A stretch of 64,000 bases of DNA from Vibrio cyclitrophicus (GCF_024347435.1 NZ_AP025480.1:2294001-2358000); one strand, 5' to 3'; shown: positions 1 through 9,409, counted from the first letter of the stretch. Numbers and translations: made by a program. The notes: generated by a model not told the origin, from the letters alone.

Positions 1-862
1 CGTAAACAAAACGTTTAGTGCCCGAATACTCCAATGCTTGAACTGGAATAATCGGCGCTTCTACTGGTGGAAAATCCATATCAGCCGCCACTAACATGCC
101 TGGCTTTAGATAATCATTGTTGTTATCGAAATGGATTCGAACTCGTAAGTTCAAGGTTTCAGCGTTGATACGAGAATCAATACCGACCACAGTACCTGTA
201 AATTGAGTATCGCCCCACGCACTGGTGCGAGCCGTTACTTTCATGCCTTTAGATAGCTTAGAAAGATAACGCTCAGGAATTTGAAGGTCTAACTGCATCA
301 CAGACAAGTCATCTAATGTCACCAGTTCAGTGCCTGCAGTGACCATTTTTCCGCGGCTAAAGTCGATGAAACCAACGGTGCCAGAGAAAGGTGCGCTAAT
401 GTGAAGATCTTTTAGGTTTGCATTTGCGGCAGCCAGTCGAGCATTAGCAATTTCTACATTGGTTTTCTGAGCGTCGATTTCGGTTTGTGTGATCGCGTTA
501 CGTTTCACTAGGCGTTCAAATTCCGCTAGCTTACGTTTTTCATCTTTTAGATATGCTTGCGCTTCTGAAACCGCAGCTTTAGCTTTGTCGTCATCTAACT
601 GAACCAACATTTGCCCTTTGGTGACATCTTGATTAGCTTTGAAATTAATAGAATCAACTCTGCCAGCCACTTCAGAAGTAATAATCACAGATTGTTCGGC
701 TTCTAACTTACCGACCAACGAGAGAGATTGGCTAACTTGGTGAATATCAACCTGTTCAGTAACAACAGTAACAGTACTTGGGCCCATGCGTTTTGCGAGT
801 GCGGCTGGAGACGCCATAAGAATAGACAAGCTAAGCAGGGTTAAAACAGATTTATGCTTCAT
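1..862 (-). CDS. RND efflux periplasmic adaptor (membrane fusion protein), partial
   Basis: The reading frame is open from an ATG at 862 to the window edge, so about 287 N-terminal residues are present and the C-terminus is missing. It begins with a signal peptide (MKHKSVLTLLSLSILMASPA, cleavage probably after ALA near residue 23). A split lipoyl half follows (SEVAGRV), then an alpha-helical hairpin (about 100-150), the second lipoyl half (ISAPFSGTVG) and the start of the beta-barrel domain. This is the AcrA/MexA/HlyD adaptor family, which links an inner-membrane RND pump to an outer-membrane channel. The pump gene should lie outside the window. Substrate cannot be inferred. The family call is secure; the exact pump system is not. 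Confidence 0.85.
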   Translation of the reverse strand, partial: MKHKSVLTLLSLSILMASPAALAKRMGPSTVTVVTEQVDIHQVSQSLSLVGKLEAEQSVIITSEVAGRVDSINFKANQDVTKGQMLVQLDDDKAKAAVSEAQAYLKDEKRKLAEFERLVKRNAITQTEIDAQKTNVEIANARLAAANANLKDLHISAPFSGTVGFIDFSRGKMVTAGTELVTLDDLSVMQLDLQIPERYLSKLSKGMKVTARTSAWGDTQFTGTVVGIDSRINAETLNLRVRIHFDNNNDYLKPGMLVAADMDFPPVEAPIIPVQALEYSGTKRFVY

Positions 863-1147
863 AATAATGGTCTGCAAGTAAGATTTAAGATCTATAAATG
901 AAATTAACGATATTCTATCAACTGATGAATGCTGTAACGTCAAGAAGTGTAAATCTAGGTCAAATTCCATTTACGTTTCGTCGCAAATTACACAAACCAA
1001 ACACAATACAGAAAGCCAGTTACCTCAAGGTGTTACCTATCACTACGCAAACCTTAATAGAGATGTTCACTTCACGAGCAATATGCGTACTTTTCGCCAT
1101 CTTTGCCCAAAAAGGCAGCATTTAACACAAAACCATAAGAAAAACTC

Positions 1148-1175
1148 TTTACAGGTTTAACGTGTTTGCTATGAT
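1148..1175 (+). promoter_or_regulatory. Promoter of the tRNA-Tyr array
   Basis: TTTACA (1148-1153) and TATGAT (1170-1175) are separated by 16 bp. They are followed by a GC-rich discriminator (GCGCTCCGC), the hallmark of stable-RNA promoters under stringent control. The predicted start is near 1182, about 70 nt before the first tRNA. This is inferred from the sequence only. Confidence 0.65.
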
Positions 1176-1251
1176 GCGCTCCGCACTTGAGAGATGCGTT
1201 GGGAAAAACATCTCTTTAGCCTATCCATTACGAGTTAGGAAAAAACACCCT

Positions 1252-1336
<85 letters not shown>

Positions 1337-1438
1337 TATTCTTCTTGCCTCTTTTAAGAGTTAAGAGAACAACCTAGTTGATGGGCTTATGGGAAAACAT
1401 CAATTTAGGCTTACTTTGTGAAGAGTAAGACATACCCT

Positions 1439-1523
<85 letters not shown>

Positions 1524-1625
1524 TATTCTTCTTACCTCTTTCGAGAGTTAAGAGAACAACCTAATTGATGGGCTTATGGGAAAACATCAATTTAGGCTTA
1601 CTTTGTGAAGAGTAAGACACACCCT

Positions 1626-1710
<85 letters not shown>

Positions 1711-1812
1711 TATTCTTCTTACCTCTTTTAAGAGTTAAGAGAACAACCTAGTTGATGGGCTTATGGGAAAACATCAATTTAGGCTTACTTTGTAAAGAGT
1801 AAGACACACCCT

Positions 1813-1897
<85 letters not shown>

Positions 1898-1999
1898 TAT
1901 TCTTCTTACCTCTTTCGAGAGTTAAGAGAACAACCTAGTTGATGGGCTTATGGGAAAACATCAATTTAGGCTTACTTTGTGAAAAGTAAGACACACCCT

Positions 2000-2084
<85 letters not shown>

Positions 2085-2186
2085 TATTCTTCTTGCCTCT
2101 TTTAAGAGTTAAGAGAACAACCTAGTTGATGGGCTTATGGGAAAACATCAATTTAGGCTTACTTTGTGAAGAGTAAGACATACCCT

Positions 2187-2271
<85 letters not shown>

Positions 2272-2373
2272 TATTCTTCTTACCTCTTTCTAGAGTTAAG
2301 AGAACAACCTGATTGATGGGCTTATGGGAAAACATCAATTTAGGCTTACTTTGTGAAGAGTAAGACACACCCT

Positions 2374-2458
<85 letters not shown>

Positions 2459-2481
2459 TATTCTCCTTAATTGGAAAATCG

Positions 2482-2510
2482 AAAAGCCAACTCATTGAGT
2501 TGGCTTTTTT
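2482..2510 (+). terminator. Rho-independent terminator of the tRNA-Tyr operon
   Basis: The stem AGCCAACTC/GAGTTGGCT with a 3-nt loop is followed by a T tract, and an A-rich flank lies on the 5' side. It sits 24 nt after the last tRNA. Confidence 0.9.
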
Positions 2511-2636
2511 CGTTTCCGATCTTTATATCTTTCTAAACGCATCTTTCTAAACATTGCCCTCAACTTCCTAAACACTAACCCACTACTACAAAAAACTTGA
2601 TCAGTCTGACTCATTCGGACATCAGTGCTCCCATAC

Positions 2637-2777
2637 TTAAGCATGACGCTCACAAACCAGATAAGCAGCGCAACCTAAGTAGTTTGTAGAAACTTGCTCT
2701 TTGCATTTACTCTCAATGTCCTGTTTCTGATGCACCGTGATCTCAGGCGCCAATACGGATTTAAAGAACTTTGTCAT
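2637..2777 (-). CDS. Possible 46-aa protein
   Basis: An ORF too short for usual gene calling: it starts MTKFFKSVLAPEITVHQKQD and ends LVCERHA, with three cysteines. An in-frame stop lies just upstream of the ATG, so the start cannot move far. The ribosome-binding site is poor (GAG only 2 nt from the ATG, GGA 12 nt away). It is the only coding candidate I see between the tRNA terminator and 3012. I do not recognise it. The mixed, protein-like composition makes it plausible, but it could be chance. Confidence 0.3.
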   Translation of the reverse strand: MTKFFKSVLAPEITVHQKQDIESKCKEQVSTNYLGCAAYLVCERHA

Positions 2778-3011
2778 TACTCATTACATCCAGATGAAAT
2801 CAGTTAGTTAGTCTCAGGTTAATCCAATATTTGAATAAGATACATCTCTTATATTTGTCTTGATGACACTCTTCCTCTACTCATGTTATTTCTCTGTTCC
2901 GCATGTTTCGTCATATTGGTATTGCTCCGTGAATCTAAAACTCTCCCCCCCTCAAAAAAAGCTTAAAGCCAATTTCCCAGACGCAACTTACAGATACATA
3001 TTATTAGGCGC
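2778..3011. other. Intergenic region without a recognised feature
   Basis: AT-rich sequence with a short C run near 2945. I find no convincing ORF, RNA gene or repeat in it. Confidence 0.5.
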
Positions 3012-3046
3012 AAAAAAGCCCCTACAGATTTCTCCGTAGAGGCTTT
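3012..3046 (-). terminator. Terminator of the Tim44-like gene
   Basis: Read on the minus strand, the stem AAGCCTCTAC...GTAGGGGCTT has one mismatch and is followed by TTTTTT. It lies about 50 nt after the stop at 3097. Confidence 0.8.
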
Positions 3047-3096
3047 CAATAATCAAAGTAATATCTAGTTAACTCATTTTTAGTTAACTATCGAGA

Positions 3097-4011
3097 TTAA
3101 CCTTGAATACCAACAATTAGCCAAGGCGCATTGTCAGTAGTTAGATCGCGTTCTAAATGCCAGATATCAGTGATATCTTCTTCGATGCCATCCGCTGTAT
3201 CACGGTAACGACCACTAAACTGAAGGCTTAGCTGTGCTTTGCTACCATCGTGGTCTGCACGAACGATTTCAGCATCAACGTACATTACGTCTGTGTGCTG
3301 ATCACCCTCTAGCTTGTTACGCTCAGCTTTCAGATCTTCAAATAAGCTTGGAGATACGTACTCTTCAATCGTGTTAAGCTCGTTGTGGTTCCATGCACCT
3401 TGCAGTGTACGGTAGTGCTCACGAGAGCCATTGATGAAGGCCGCTTGATCAAAACCCGGTGGGTAATTATGCGGAACATCGCTTTGAGCACCAAAGCCAA
3501 AGCCGCCAGCAGCACCTTGTGGTTGAGATTGAAGTTGTGCTTGCTCGAAGTTATGAACATTTGGCTGTTGCTTAGGTTGCTCATACTTGTTCTGACCCAT
3601 ACCACCGAATGCTGGCTGTTGGCCACGTCCATTCTGCTGATTCATTGAGCCCTGCTTGGCCCCCAACATTCCACGCAGGAATTTAAACGCTAGGAAAGCG
3701 ATTAGACCCATAATCAGAATATCCATAAACTGGATACCTTCAAATGCGCCGCCAAAGAATGCAGCTAAAAGACCACCGGCAAGTAAACCACCTAGTAGAC
3801 CGCCCATAAGGCCTTTCTTGCTAGAGTTAGCTGCTGTGTTCTTACCCGTCTGATCTTGTCGGATCGAGTTAGTGTTTTGTTGTTTTGGTGCTGGAGCCGT
3901 TTTGAAGCTTTTGCCAAATGACTTACCACCACCAAACTTTTTCGCTTCCGCGATTGGCGTCACCGCGACTGTTACCAACAGGATCGCGACTAGTGAGAAA
4001 AATCGTTTCAT
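3097..4011 (-). CDS. Tim44-like domain protein, exported
   Basis: A 304-residue protein. The signal peptide (about 1-23, ending ...AEA) is followed by a Gly/Lys/Gln-rich low-complexity stretch. One or two hydrophobic segments come next (about 68-115: Gly-rich GGLLGGLLAGGLL, then FMDILIMGLIAFLAFKFL), then a Gln/Pro/Gly-rich linker. The C-terminal Tim44-like fold spans about 180-304 (FINGSREHYRTLQGAW, LQFSGRYRD). In mitochondria this fold associates with membranes during import; in bacteria its role is not established. The start has a good AAGGA site. It is divergent from the TetR gene at 4208. Confidence 0.8.
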   Translation of the reverse strand: MKRFFSLVAILLVTVAVTPIAEAKKFGGGKSFGKSFKTAPAPKQQNTNSIRQDQTGKNTAANSSKKGLMGGLLGGLLAGGLLAAFFGGAFEGIQFMDILIMGLIAFLAFKFLRGMLGAKQGSMNQQNGRGQQPAFGGMGQNKYEQPKQQPNVHNFEQAQLQSQPQGAAGGFGFGAQSDVPHNYPPGFDQAAFINGSREHYRTLQGAWNHNELNTIEEYVSPSLFEDLKAERNKLEGDQHTDVMYVDAEIVRADHDGSKAQLSLQFSGRYRDTADGIEEDITDIWHLERDLTTDNAPWLIVGIQG

Positions 4012-4207
4012 TATTATCCTTTATAGGGTTCTTTATCTTTCGACACCTTAATCATACTCGTTAACAAAGAACAATGAAATATTCACGGCGTTTACACATG
4101 TATCATAATATTGCTGCTATTAATTGGTTACTTAATTAGCGAAGGGATTGACGGCAATCGGGGGCAGCATTAAAATATTGAACGATGTTCATTTATAGAA
4201 AGTACTC

Positions 4208-4798
4208 ATGGCAAGAAGAAACGATCATACTCGCGAACAATTAGTGCAATTAACTTTAAAGACAGTGACCGACTTCTTAGCTGAGCACTCCTACCACGAG
4301 TTAAGTCTACGTAAAATTGCCAATATGATTGGCTACGTTCCTAGTACCCTTGTTAATGTATTTGGTAACTACAACCTATTGCTCTTGCATGTTGTTGCGC
4401 AAACCCTAGACGAACTCGCTGCCGAATCCGCATCTGTCGTAGAACAATCGAGCAATCCTCAACAAGCATTGTTTAACCTTGCTTACTGTTATCACGACTA
4501 CGCACAAAAGCACCCTCACCGCTGGCAGCTTATCTTCGAACACAACATGAATGGCGAAAACCTTCCTGAGTGGCAATCGAACCGAATCGATCGAATGACT
4601 GGCATGTTAGAACAATTACTTATAGCGATCGCACCAGAGCACACAGAAAGCGAAGTGGTTAAAGCGAGCCGTGTATTATGGTCAGGTGTGCATGGAATTA
4701 CGCTACTTAGCGTTGATGACAAGTTTTTCGCGTCAGAGCCTATTGATGGTAAAGAGTTGATTAATAACCTAATCTCAAATTACTTGACCAACTGGTAA
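4208..4798 (+). CDS. TetR family transcriptional regulator
   Basis: A 196-residue protein. The N-terminal three-helix DNA-binding domain covers about 8-55, with the helix-turn-helix around LSLRKIANMIGYVPSTL. The C-terminal ligand-binding helical domain contains a conserved W-G pair (RVLWSGVHGITLL), as in the TetR group with a WHG-type C-terminal domain. It lies 17 bp upstream of the MFS/acyltransferase gene, so the two are likely co-transcribed. The regulator probably senses a lipid-related or small hydrophobic ligand and controls that operon, but the ligand is unknown. Confidence 0.85.
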   Translation: MARRNDHTREQLVQLTLKTVTDFLAEHSYHELSLRKIANMIGYVPSTLVNVFGNYNLLLLHVVAQTLDELAAESASVVEQSSNPQQALFNLAYCYHDYAQKHPHRWQLIFEHNMNGENLPEWQSNRIDRMTGMLEQLLIAIAPEHTESEVVKASRVLWSGVHGITLLSVDDKFFASEPIDGKELINNLISNYLTNW

Positions 4799-4815
4799 TC
4801 ATCCAAGGAAAGACA

Positions 4816-6690
4816 ATGAACAACAGCAGCCACTCTTCGCTGTTAACGCAAAAAAGGTTCCTACCCTATTTTATCACCCAGTTTCTAGGAGCCTTTAATG
4901 ACAACATATTCAAAAATGTGCTGTTGTTGTTTGTTGCTTTTGCGAGCATAGACACTCTTCCTATTTCCAGTAATTTATTCATTAACTTAGCTGCTGGCCT
5001 TTTTATTCTGCCCTTCTTCTTATTTTCTGCTTTAGCTGGCGTACTGGCTGATAAATACGAAAAATCTTGGTTTATCCGTAAAGTTAAGCTCCTTGAAGTA
5101 CTAATAATGTCATTGGGTGCGGTCGGATTTATCTACGAAAGCTACGTTATACTGCTTTTGCTTCTGTTTCTAATGGGAACGCAAAGTGCTTTCTTTGGCC
5201 CGGTGAAATATGCCCTGCTTCCTCAACAGTTAGAGACAAAAGAACTAGTAACCGGCAATGCGTTAGTCGAAACAGGCACATTCTTAGCGATCCTGATTGG
5301 CACTCTAGGCGCGGGGGTTATCGCGTCAGAAGAGAGCTCAAAGCTTATTGCCGCTGTGTGTATTGTTTTGTTTGCTGTTCTTGGGTACGTATCAAGCTGC
5401 TTTATTCCTGAAGCGCCAAGCAATGCTCCAGATCTAAAAGTGAAATGGCAGCCAGTGAAACTAACTCGCACCACACTGGCTATTGCTAAAAAAGATCGCC
5501 CTACTTTCCAAGCATTAATGTCTATTAGTTGGTTTTGGTTCCTTGGTGCAGCTTATCTAACTCAGTTCCCCAATTTCACCAAGCTGCATTTAAATGGCAC
5601 AGAAAGCTCCGTTGCGTTTTTACTGGCGCTGTTTTCGGTAGGTATTGCGATAGGGTCTTTGGCTTGCGATAAACTATCTAATCATCGAATTGAAATCGGT
5701 ATCGTGCCAATAGGCAGCCTTGGTATCTCAATATTTGGCTTGTTGATGGCAATATCGATTCCCGAATCACTGCCTGATTTTAGCTCTTTCCACCAATTCG
5801 TGACGTATTCTGAGCTGTGGCCACTATTTTTTCACCTCTTATTATTAGGCATATCGGGTGGTATCTTCATCGTTCCGCTTTATTCCTTAATGCAGTTGCG
5901 TGCCAAACCAAACGAGCGTGCACAGGTGATCGCAGGGCTCAACATCTACAACTCACTATTCATGGTGGGAAGCGCCGTTCTCGGTATCATCTGCCTAACT
6001 GTTCTTGAACTTTCGATTCCGCAACTGTTTGTATTACTCGCACTGTTTAACACGTTAGTTGTGTTTTACCTTTTCTATCAAGTACCTATCTATGCGTTCC
6101 GTTTTTTCACATGGGTAGTCACTCACACCATGTACCGTGTAAAGCATAAGAACCTACATCACCTACCAGAGAAAGGTGGAGCACTCATCGTATGTAACCA
6201 TGTGAGCTATATGGATGCATTATTATTGAGTGCCGTTTGTCCTCGCCTTATCCGTTTTGTAATGGAAGAAGACTATGCAAAGCTTCCACCATTGCGACGC
6301 TTCTTGAGACGAGCTGGAGTTATTCCTATCTCATCAACAAATCGTAGTTCGATGCGTAATGCCTTCAAAGATGTTGAAGATGTACTGCGTGAAGGGCATA
6401 TCGTCTGTATTTTCCCAGAAGGAAAGCTTACTTCAGACGGAGAAGTCGCCGAATTCATGCGTGGTATGGAACTCATCATCAGACGCTCTCCAGTCCCTGT
6501 CATTCCAATGGCACTTAAAGGATTGTGGGGCAGCTACTTCAGCCGTTTCAAAGGAAGAGCGTGCAAAGGCTTACCAACCCGTTTTTGGACGAAGCTAGAG
6601 ATAGAAGCTGGCGAACCTATTCTACCGAAAGATGCAAATTGCGAGACACTCCGCCAGGCTGTTGCAGATCTTCGAGGCTCAAACCGCTAA
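4816..6690 (+). CDS. MFS transporter fused to PlsC-type acyltransferase
   Basis: A 624-residue fusion. Residues about 10-415 form an LplT-like major facilitator unit with about 12 membrane segments (FLGAFNDNIFKNVLL near the start). Residues about 430-624 form a glycerolipid acyltransferase with the catalytic HX4D box at H462-D467 (NHVSYMD) and the FPEG box at E535. In E. coli, LplT imports lysophospholipid and Aas re-acylates it; Aas also carries an acyl-ACP synthetase domain that is absent here, and the stop is followed by non-coding sequence. The protein therefore looks like a lysophospholipid flippase joined to its acyltransferase, using acyl donors made elsewhere. The site AAGGAAAG sits 6 nt before the ATG. 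Confidence 0.88.
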   Translation: MNNSSHSSLLTQKRFLPYFITQFLGAFNDNIFKNVLLLFVAFASIDTLPISSNLFINLAAGLFILPFFLFSALAGVLADKYEKSWFIRKVKLLEVLIMSLGAVGFIYESYVILLLLLFLMGTQSAFFGPVKYALLPQQLETKELVTGNALVETGTFLAILIGTLGAGVIASEESSKLIAAVCIVLFAVLGYVSSCFIPEAPSNAPDLKVKWQPVKLTRTTLAIAKKDRPTFQALMSISWFWFLGAAYLTQFPNFTKLHLNGTESSVAFLLALFSVGIAIGSLACDKLSNHRIEIGIVPIGSLGISIFGLLMAISIPESLPDFSSFHQFVTYSELWPLFFHLLLLGISGGIFIVPLYSLMQLRAKPNERAQVIAGLNIYNSLFMVGSAVLGIICLTVLELSIPQLFVLLALFNTLVVFYLFYQVPIYAFRFFTWVVTHTMYRVKHKNLHHLPEKGGALIVCNHVSYMDALLLSAVCPRLIRFVMEEDYAKLPPLRRFLRRAGVIPISSTNRSSMRNAFKDVEDVLREGHIVCIFPEGKLTSDGEVAEFMRGMELIIRRSPVPVIPMALKGLWGSYFSRFKGRACKGLPTRFWTKLEIEAGEPILPKDANCETLRQAVADLRGSNR

Positions 6691-6833
6691 GTTAAGTAAA
6701 CTAAGCAGCGATTAGTTGAATGATTAAATAGTTAATATCGCTAAATAACGAGTTCTCTAGACAACATTTATGAAGCCGCATTCAACCAAGTAACATCCAG
6801 CCGCATCTATATCGATGGAAGAGTATATCCATG

Positions 6834-6864
6834 AACAAGCGTTAAGTTTTACTTAACGTTTGTT
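6834..6864. terminator. Hairpin between the acyltransferase fusion and yeiH-like gene
   Basis: Two 14-nt arms (core CGTTAAGT/ACTTAACG) pair at 13 of 14 positions around a 3-nt loop. No T run follows, so it may be a weak terminator or an operator-like palindrome about 85 bp before the next ATG. Confidence 0.4.
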
Positions 6865-6949
6865 CAATTCATTTAGACTTACTTACCATTGAGTTAAGCG
6901 TATAGTCTTCCAATACGCTGCCATAACCATAAATGACAACCTAAATATA

Positions 6950-7870
6950 ATGAATTTAAAAAAGTCTGTTCCATTTTATATTGCTGCTCTATTTTGCTTA
7001 ACCCCTTGGGTAAGCTCACCGACTGCGCTTGTTATTGGCTTCCTATTGGCGAGTCTAGGCTTGGTACCTGAGCACTTAGAAGTCGGCAAGTTAACGAAGA
7101 AGCTATTGGCCTACTCGATTGTTGGTTTAGGTTTTGGCATCCAGTTTGAAAAGGCACTGGCGGTAACAGGTGATGGCATTGGCTTGATTGTCACAACGAT
7201 CATTGGCACGTTGGTCATTGGATGGTTCTTAGCAAAACGTATGGGATTGGATCGCACCACGGGCTACCTTATCTCTTCTGGTACCGCTATTTGTGGTGGT
7301 AGCGCTATCGCAGCGGTCGCTCCTGCAATCAAAGCAGACGATGAGCAAATTGGCTTGGCATTAGCCACTGTGTTCGTATTGAACTCAGTCGCTCTGTTCT
7401 TATTCCCTATGATTGGCCATGCTCTTGAGCTAAGCCAGCAAACTTTCGGTACATGGGCGGCAATCGCAATTCATGATACTTCTTCGGTTGTCGGTGCAGC
7501 ATCGGCGTATGGCGAAGAGGCACTCACGACAGCAACAACACTCAAGCTAGCTCGTGCACTTTGGATCATCCCAATCGCGCTGATCAGTGCAATGATTTTT
7601 AAGAACGATCAAAAGAAAATTACAGTCCCTTATTTCATTTTCTTCTATTGTGCCGCTATCGCCGTTAGCGACTTATTGCCGCAATTTGAGATGGTCTACC
7701 AGGGAATTTTTGATATATCTAAACGTGCACTCGTAGTGTGCCTGTTCTTGATCGGTTGTGGTATCTCAGTTGAGAAGCTCAAAGCAGCAGGACCAAAACC
7801 GTTAATGTTTGGTATTACGATGTGGGTAATGATTTCTACTGGGTCATTAGCGTGGTTAACACTCGTCTAA
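6950..7870 (+). CDS. YeiH/UPF0324 family putative sulfate exporter
   Basis: A 306-residue, highly hydrophobic inner-membrane protein with about nine to ten predicted segments. The family signature is seen in [19 protein letters not shown] and [18 protein letters not shown]. Members such as E. coli YeiH are annotated as putative sulfate exporters by homology rather than by direct assay. The ribosome-binding site is weak. It is a single gene with its own terminator at 7927-7956. Confidence 0.85.
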   Translation: MNLKKSVPFYIAALFCLTPWVSSPTALVIGFLLASLGLVPEHLEVGKLTKKLLAYSIVGLGFGIQFEKALAVTGDGIGLIVTTIIGTLVIGWFLAKRMGLDRTTGYLISSGTAICGGSAIAAVAPAIKADDEQIGLALATVFVLNSVALFLFPMIGHALELSQQTFGTWAAIAIHDTSSVVGAASAYGEEALTTATTLKLARALWIIPIALISAMIFKNDQKKITVPYFIFFYCAAIAVSDLLPQFEMVYQGIFDISKRALVVCLFLIGCGISVEKLKAAGPKPLMFGITMWVMISTGSLAWLTLV

Positions 7871-7926
7871 TGCGAAGGGAAACGCTATCTATTGGTTAGC
7901 TTGCAACAAGCTAACGAGAAAAATAA

Positions 7927-7956
7927 AAAGGCAAAGCTCCAATGGGCTTTGCCTTT
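7927..7956 (+). terminator. Terminator after the YeiH-like gene
   Basis: The stem AAAGGCAAAGC/GCTTTGCCTTT closes a short loop, with A/T-rich flanks on both sides. It is strong on the plus strand. Confidence 0.85.
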
Positions 7957-7962
7957 ATCGTT

Positions 7963-8070
7963 TATTTCCTAAGTATCTATGGTTGCTTAAACATCTTTTG
8001 TTAATTAGGCACCTGTTGTTAATTAAGCATCCATTGTTGCTTAAGGATCTAATGTTACTTAAGTATCTGT
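7963..8070. repeat. Degenerate 18-bp tandem repeat, six units
   Basis: Six contiguous units start at 7963, 7981, 7999, 8017, 8035 and 8053. They are variants of TGTTACTTAAGTATCTGT. The first differs from the last at 4 of 18 positions; the inner units share the TGTT and TTAA cores. The array fills the gap between the YeiH terminator and the end of the 54-aa gene on the other strand, so it would be in that gene's 3' untranslated region. No function is known. Confidence 0.75.
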
Positions 8071-8084
8071 GCTCGAAGCAGTCA

Positions 8085-8249
8085 CTAATCAAACAGGGGC
8101 TTATCACTCTTTTTGCTCTCTTTTTTCATCAAAACAAGCACTACAACCAATACAAATGCGGTAAGCTCAGCTAATGATCGAGTCAATCCCGACGATGTTA
8201 CTGCTTGGCCTATCTGCAGTAAGACCACAACAATGAGGGCGATTTTCAT
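8085..8249 (-). CDS. Small membrane protein, 54 aa
   Basis: A short gene: ATG at 8249, stop at 8085. It has two hydrophobic stretches, MKIALIVVVLLQIGQAV and ELTAFVLVVVLVLM, joined by a polar turn. It ends in a Lys/Ser-rich tail (KKESKKSDKPLFD), as in two-segment hairpin membrane proteins with a cytoplasmic basic end. AAGG precedes the ATG by about 8 nt. It lies downstream of, and on the same strand as, the LysR gene with a 106-bp gap. I do not recognise the family. Confidence 0.6.
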   Translation of the reverse strand: MKIALIVVVLLQIGQAVTSSGLTRSLAELTAFVLVVVLVLMKKESKKSDKPLFD

Positions 8250-8355
8250 AATAAGACCTTATTCTATAATCCGTTCTTTATAGGGCTTATTATGATGGAT
8301 GGTTATAAAGATAATAAATTCTGTTTTGAACTATCTAATTGCTAAATTAACTAAA

Positions 8356-9234
8356 CTAGTCCGATTGACCCTCTAACCACTTAATAAAAGTTCTGACCTT
8401 AGGCCGTTTTTCAGTGCCTAACGGACAGATTAAATCATATCCTTTGTCTGTATCCATACTCGGATAAGGCGTGATCAGTTCACCCGTCTCTATATATTGC
8501 TTAACAAAGTGATAGCGTCCCATCGCAACACCAATATTGTACAGTGCACTCTTTACACCCATATCTCGATGACTCACGCAATAAAACTGATCATACAGAT
8601 CAACATCCAAACCGTTGTGCTTAATCCATCGTTGCCAAACATCGGACCCCAATGCATGTATAAAATTAATCCTATGTAACGACTCTACTCCATCATCAAA
8701 GATATTGTGTTCAGCAGCATAACTCGGTGTACATACCGGTATGTACTTTTCACCAAACAAGCATTGTCGGTGCATATCTTTGAGGTCTTCAGCACCATAA
8801 TAAATAGCAACATCTAAGTGGTTTTGATGAAAATCCTGCTCCTCTTGCGAGAAAATGTTGAGATTAAACTTAGGGTATCTCTGTTTAAAATCAGCCAGTC
8901 TTGGCAATAACCAACTGTTAGCAAATGCAGGGCTCGTACCAATATTGATCTGTCCGTACAAGTCTGTGTTAGTAATGTCTTCAATCTCACCAAAAATAGA
9001 ACTTAACGACTTCGACAAGGTTCGTTTAAAACGCTGACCTTCTTCAGTTAACGCAAGCTTACGAGTTCCTCGCACAAACAAATTAAAACCGAGTTCTCCT
9101 TCTAATACTTTAATCCGATGGCTTACTGCACCTTGCGTGAGATGTAATTTTTTCGCCGCCAGTGTGAAGCTCATGTTCTCGGCAGCGACATTAAAAGTAT
9201 GAAGGTTTCTCAGTAAAGATTGATGGTTAGCCAT
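8356..9234 (-). CDS. LysR-type regulator, DsdC-like
   Basis: A 292-residue protein. The winged helix-turn-helix spans about 8-66 (SFTLAAKKLHLTQGAVSHRI), with an effector-binding domain after about 90. Several blocks resemble E. coli DsdC, the D-serine regulator: the N-terminal LHTFNVAAENMSF, the C-terminal NIGVAMGR and TGELITPY, and a final KVRTFIKWLEGQ. No D-serine genes are adjacent. The divergent neighbour is a PTS permease, and a palindrome lies between them, so regulation of the PTS gene is likely by context. The true inducer is unknown. Confidence 0.85.
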   Translation of the reverse strand: MANHQSLLRNLHTFNVAAENMSFTLAAKKLHLTQGAVSHRIKVLEGELGFNLFVRGTRKLALTEEGQRFKRTLSKSLSSIFGEIEDITNTDLYGQINIGTSPAFANSWLLPRLADFKQRYPKFNLNIFSQEEQDFHQNHLDVAIYYGAEDLKDMHRQCLFGEKYIPVCTPSYAAEHNIFDDGVESLHRINFIHALGSDVWQRWIKHNGLDVDLYDQFYCVSHRDMGVKSALYNIGVAMGRYHFVKQYIETGELITPYPSMDTDKGYDLICPLGTEKRPKVRTFIKWLEGQSD

Positions 9235-9242
9235 ACGAACTC

Positions 9243-9265
9243 ATGCATTAAAAATTTTAATTCAT
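9243..9265. promoter_or_regulatory. Palindrome, candidate LysR operator
   Basis: A 23-bp inverted repeat has arms ATGCATTAAAA and TTTTAATTCAT around a single A, matching at 10 of 11 paired positions. It contains a T-N11-A core typical of LysR sites. It sits 9 bp before the LysR start codon and about 145 bp before the divergent PTS gene. That position suits autorepression and activation of the neighbour. Confidence 0.5.
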
Positions 9266-9409
9266 ACTACTACCTGTTTCGTTTGTTTGCATCAAGAAAT
9301 AAGTTTCTAATACCCACAGTTGCTTAAAATCCTGCTTCGATCAACATTTGGTTCCACGCTTTGACGATCAGGAACATTAAAAAAATTAATTACAAACTTA
9401 GGGGTACAT

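Noticed and set aside
3330..3853. Overlapping ORFs on both strands within the Tim44-like gene.
   Set aside because: They are shadows of a real gene with a signal peptide and a recognised domain.
7983..8174. 63-aa plus-strand ORF with Leu-rich hexapeptide repeats.
   Set aside because: It starts with TTG without a ribosome-binding site. Its periodicity is explained by the 18-bp DNA repeat, and its second half is antisense to the better 54-aa gene.
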